From an uncultured Eubacteriales bacterium (lineage in GTDB: Bacteria; Bacillota; Clostridia; Peptostreptococcales; Anaerovoracaceae), in NCBI GenBank assembly GCA_902797345.1, contig CADBSL010000123.1:1-5445 (forward strand): a stretch of DNA of 5,445 nucleotides, given 5' to 3'. Made by a program: the position numbers and the translations under genes. Positions 4,235 to 5,445 of this stretch are shown here, piece after piece. Position 1 is the stretch's first letter; each line of letters opens with the position of its first letter. The notes under the pieces were generated by a model. It had not been told where the DNA came from and ran no database searches. It saw only the letters and a program-made list of their open reading frames with translations.

Positions 4235-5445
4235 TTGAACAGGGAATTCATTGAAGCGATCGATGAACTCGCCAAGGAGAAAGAAGTCTCTACCGAGGTG
4301 ATACTCGAAGCGATCGAAGCGGCGCTTTTGTCCGCTTATAAAAAGCACTATGGTTCCAACAACAATGTCCGGGTGGACATCGATCGGGAGACCGGAGAGA
4401 TCACCATCTACATGAGAAGGACCGTAGTGGAAACTTTAGCAGAAATCAACAGTGACAATACTGAGATCCACATCGAAGATGCTCAGGAGATCGACCCCAG
4501 ATACGAAGCCGGCGATATCGTGGAGACCATCGTCAAGCCCAAGGATTTCGGCCGGATCGCCGCGCAGACCGCCAAACAGGTCGTGGTCCAGCAGATCCGG
4601 GAAGCGGAACGGTCCATCGTCTACGAGGACTACATCAACCGGGTCAGCGAGATCGCAGTGGGCATCATCCAGCGGATCAGCAACGACACCGTATACATCA
4701 ACCTCGGAAAGACCGAGGGGATCCTGTCCCGGGCGGAACAGGTGCCGGGAGAGACCTACACCGTCAATTCCCGGATCAAGGTGTATATCATGGACGTTCG
4801 GAAAACCACGAAAGGTCCGCAGATCTTCCTGTCCCGTTCTCACCCGGGCTTCGTGAAGCGGCTGTTTGAATTGGAAGTGCCGGAGATCTACGATGGCATC
4901 GTGGAGATCAAGAGCGTTTCCAGAGAAGCCGGTTCCCGGACCAAGATGGCGGTGTGGTCCGCCAATGAGAATGTGGATGCGGTCGGAGCCTGCGTCGGTA
5001 CACGGGGAGCCCGTGTCCAGGCGGTGGTGGATGAGATCTTCGGTGAAAAGATCGACATTATCCTCTGGGATGAGGATCCGCAGAAACTGATCAGCAGCGC
5101 GTTGAGTCCTGCCAAGACGGAAAAAGTCCTGGTGAACGGACCGGAGAAAATGGCGCTGGTGGTGGTACCGGATCAGCAGCTGTCCCTGGCCATCGGCAAA
5201 GAAGGCCAGAACGTACGGCTGGCAGCCCGTCTCACCGGCTGGAAGATCGACATCAAGAGCCACAGCAAATATGAAGAGGGCCTGGAACAGGGACTGTTCG
5301 GCGAGTATTCCGAAGAGTACGTGGAACCCTATTACGAAGAGGATGAGTACTACGACGACGACGAATACTATGATGACGACGAATACTACGACGAAGAATA
5401 CGACGATGAGTACGACGATGAAGAATATGACGACGAGTACGACGA
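4235..5445 (+). CDS. nusA: Transcription termination/antitermination factor NusA, 3' end outside window
   Basis: NusA binds RNA polymerase and nascent RNA and modulates pausing, intrinsic termination and antitermination. The open frame runs from TTG 4235 to the window edge with no stop, giving 403 full codons. Domains: N-terminal polymerase-binding domain (about 1-130), S1 domain (about 138-203), KH1 (about 205-280, with GTRG at 255-258 and the conserved RVQAVVDEIFGEKIDI stretch), and KH2 (about 285-345, with IGKEGQNVRLAARLTGW around 320-336). These match bacterial NusA closely and are intact. After a short linker, residues 366-403 consist only of Tyr, Asp and Glu (12 Tyr, 26 acidic) and the tail continues past the window. 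Bacillota NusA proteins often end soon after KH2, so the tail is an addition; E. coli instead has two folded acidic repeat domains there. Co-transcribed with rimP, 19 bp apart. ylxR, an L7Ae-like gene and infB would be expected downstream. Confidence 0.97.
   Translation, partial: MNREFIEAIDELAKEKEVSTEVILEAIEAALLSAYKKHYGSNNNVRVDIDRETGEITIYMRRTVVETLAEINSDNTEIHIEDAQEIDPRYEAGDIVETIVKPKDFGRIAAQTAKQVVVQQIREAERSIVYEDYINRVSEIAVGIIQRISNDTVYINLGKTEGILSRAEQVPGETYTVNSRIKVYIMDVRKTTKGPQIFLSRSHPGFVKRLFELEVPEIYDGIVEIKSVSREAGSRTKMAVWSANENVDAVGACVGTRGARVQAVVDEIFGEKIDIILWDEDPQKLISSALSPAKTEKVLVNGPEKMALVVVPDQQLSLAIGKEGQNVRLAARLTGWKIDIKSHSKYEEGLEQGLFGEYSEEYVEPYYEEDEYYDDDEYYDDDEYYDEEYDDEYDDEEYDDEYD
5330..5445 (+). 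repeat. Low-complexity Tyr/Asp/Glu-coding tail of nusA
   Basis: From codon 366 every codon is Tyr, Asp or Glu up to the window edge. The clearest part is a six-residue period of the type EYYDDD (residues 371-388), an imperfect 18-bp DNA repeat; it then loosens to Y-D-D-E-like units of four to five residues. Synonymous codons (GAC/GAT, GAA/GAG, TAC/TAT) are mixed, so the protein composition is maintained rather than merely copied as a perfect DNA microsatellite. The end of the repeat is outside the window. Confidence 0.9.

Noticed and set aside
4436..5263. A 275-codon open frame on the minus strand opposite nusA
   Set aside because: It mirrors the well-conserved KH and S1 coding region; no ribosome binding site or recognisable domain supports it.
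5330..5445. Possible CRISPR or tandem-repeat array at the right edge
   Set aside because: The repetition is in frame with nusA, uses mixed synonymous codons and has no spacers; it is low-complexity protein coding sequence.
1..5445. tRNA, rRNA, insertion sequences, phage genes or defence systems
   Set aside because: No such signatures were seen on either strand; genes fill nearly the whole window and all have ordinary assignments.

Overview
The window looks like the chromosome of a Gram-positive anaerobe of the class Clostridia (Bacillota). The signs are a Bacillota-type rimP-nusA gene pair, strong AGGAGG-like ribosome binding sites, frequent TTG start codons (three of five genes), lipoprotein-type surface anchoring, and a moderately high G+C content (a little above half by eye). 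The family cannot be settled from this sequence alone; Lachnospiraceae or a related group is a reasonable guess.

Positions 6-3617 hold a three-gene, same-strand transport cluster: a TAXI-type TRAP substrate-binding lipoprotein, a small membrane-anchored DUF1850 protein, and a fused TRAP permease (small DctQ-like and large DctM-like parts in one chain). The gaps are 17 and 28 bp, so this is very probably one operon. Its promoter lies upstream of the window. The binding protein would capture a small organic anion (the substrate is not readable from sequence; dicarboxylates or glutamate-like compounds are typical) and hand it to the ion-gradient-driven permease. DUF1850 is a recurrent partner of unknown role. 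The permease has an N-terminal cytosolic-looking extension made of three 11-residue amphipathic repeats.

Positions 3618-3747 form a compact regulatory region: a near-perfect SigA promoter (TTGACA, 17 bp, TATACT), a 7-bp perfect palindrome filling its spacer, a leader with a 10-bp perfect hairpin, a second smaller hairpin, and a strong ribosome binding site. I see no convincing intrinsic terminator for the transport operon, so read-through into the next operon is possible.

Positions 3748-5445 begin the conserved transcription/translation operon: rimP (30S ribosome maturation) followed by nusA (transcription elongation/termination factor). nusA runs off the right edge while still in an extreme Asp/Glu/Tyr low-complexity tail. 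ylxR, an L7Ae-like gene and infB would be expected next but are not in view.

Most of the window is ordinary. The parts worth a second look are the rimP promoter palindrome and leader hairpin, the hendecad extension on the permease, the NusA acidic-tyrosine tail, and the DUF1850 protein. I do not see evidence for a wholly new biological system.
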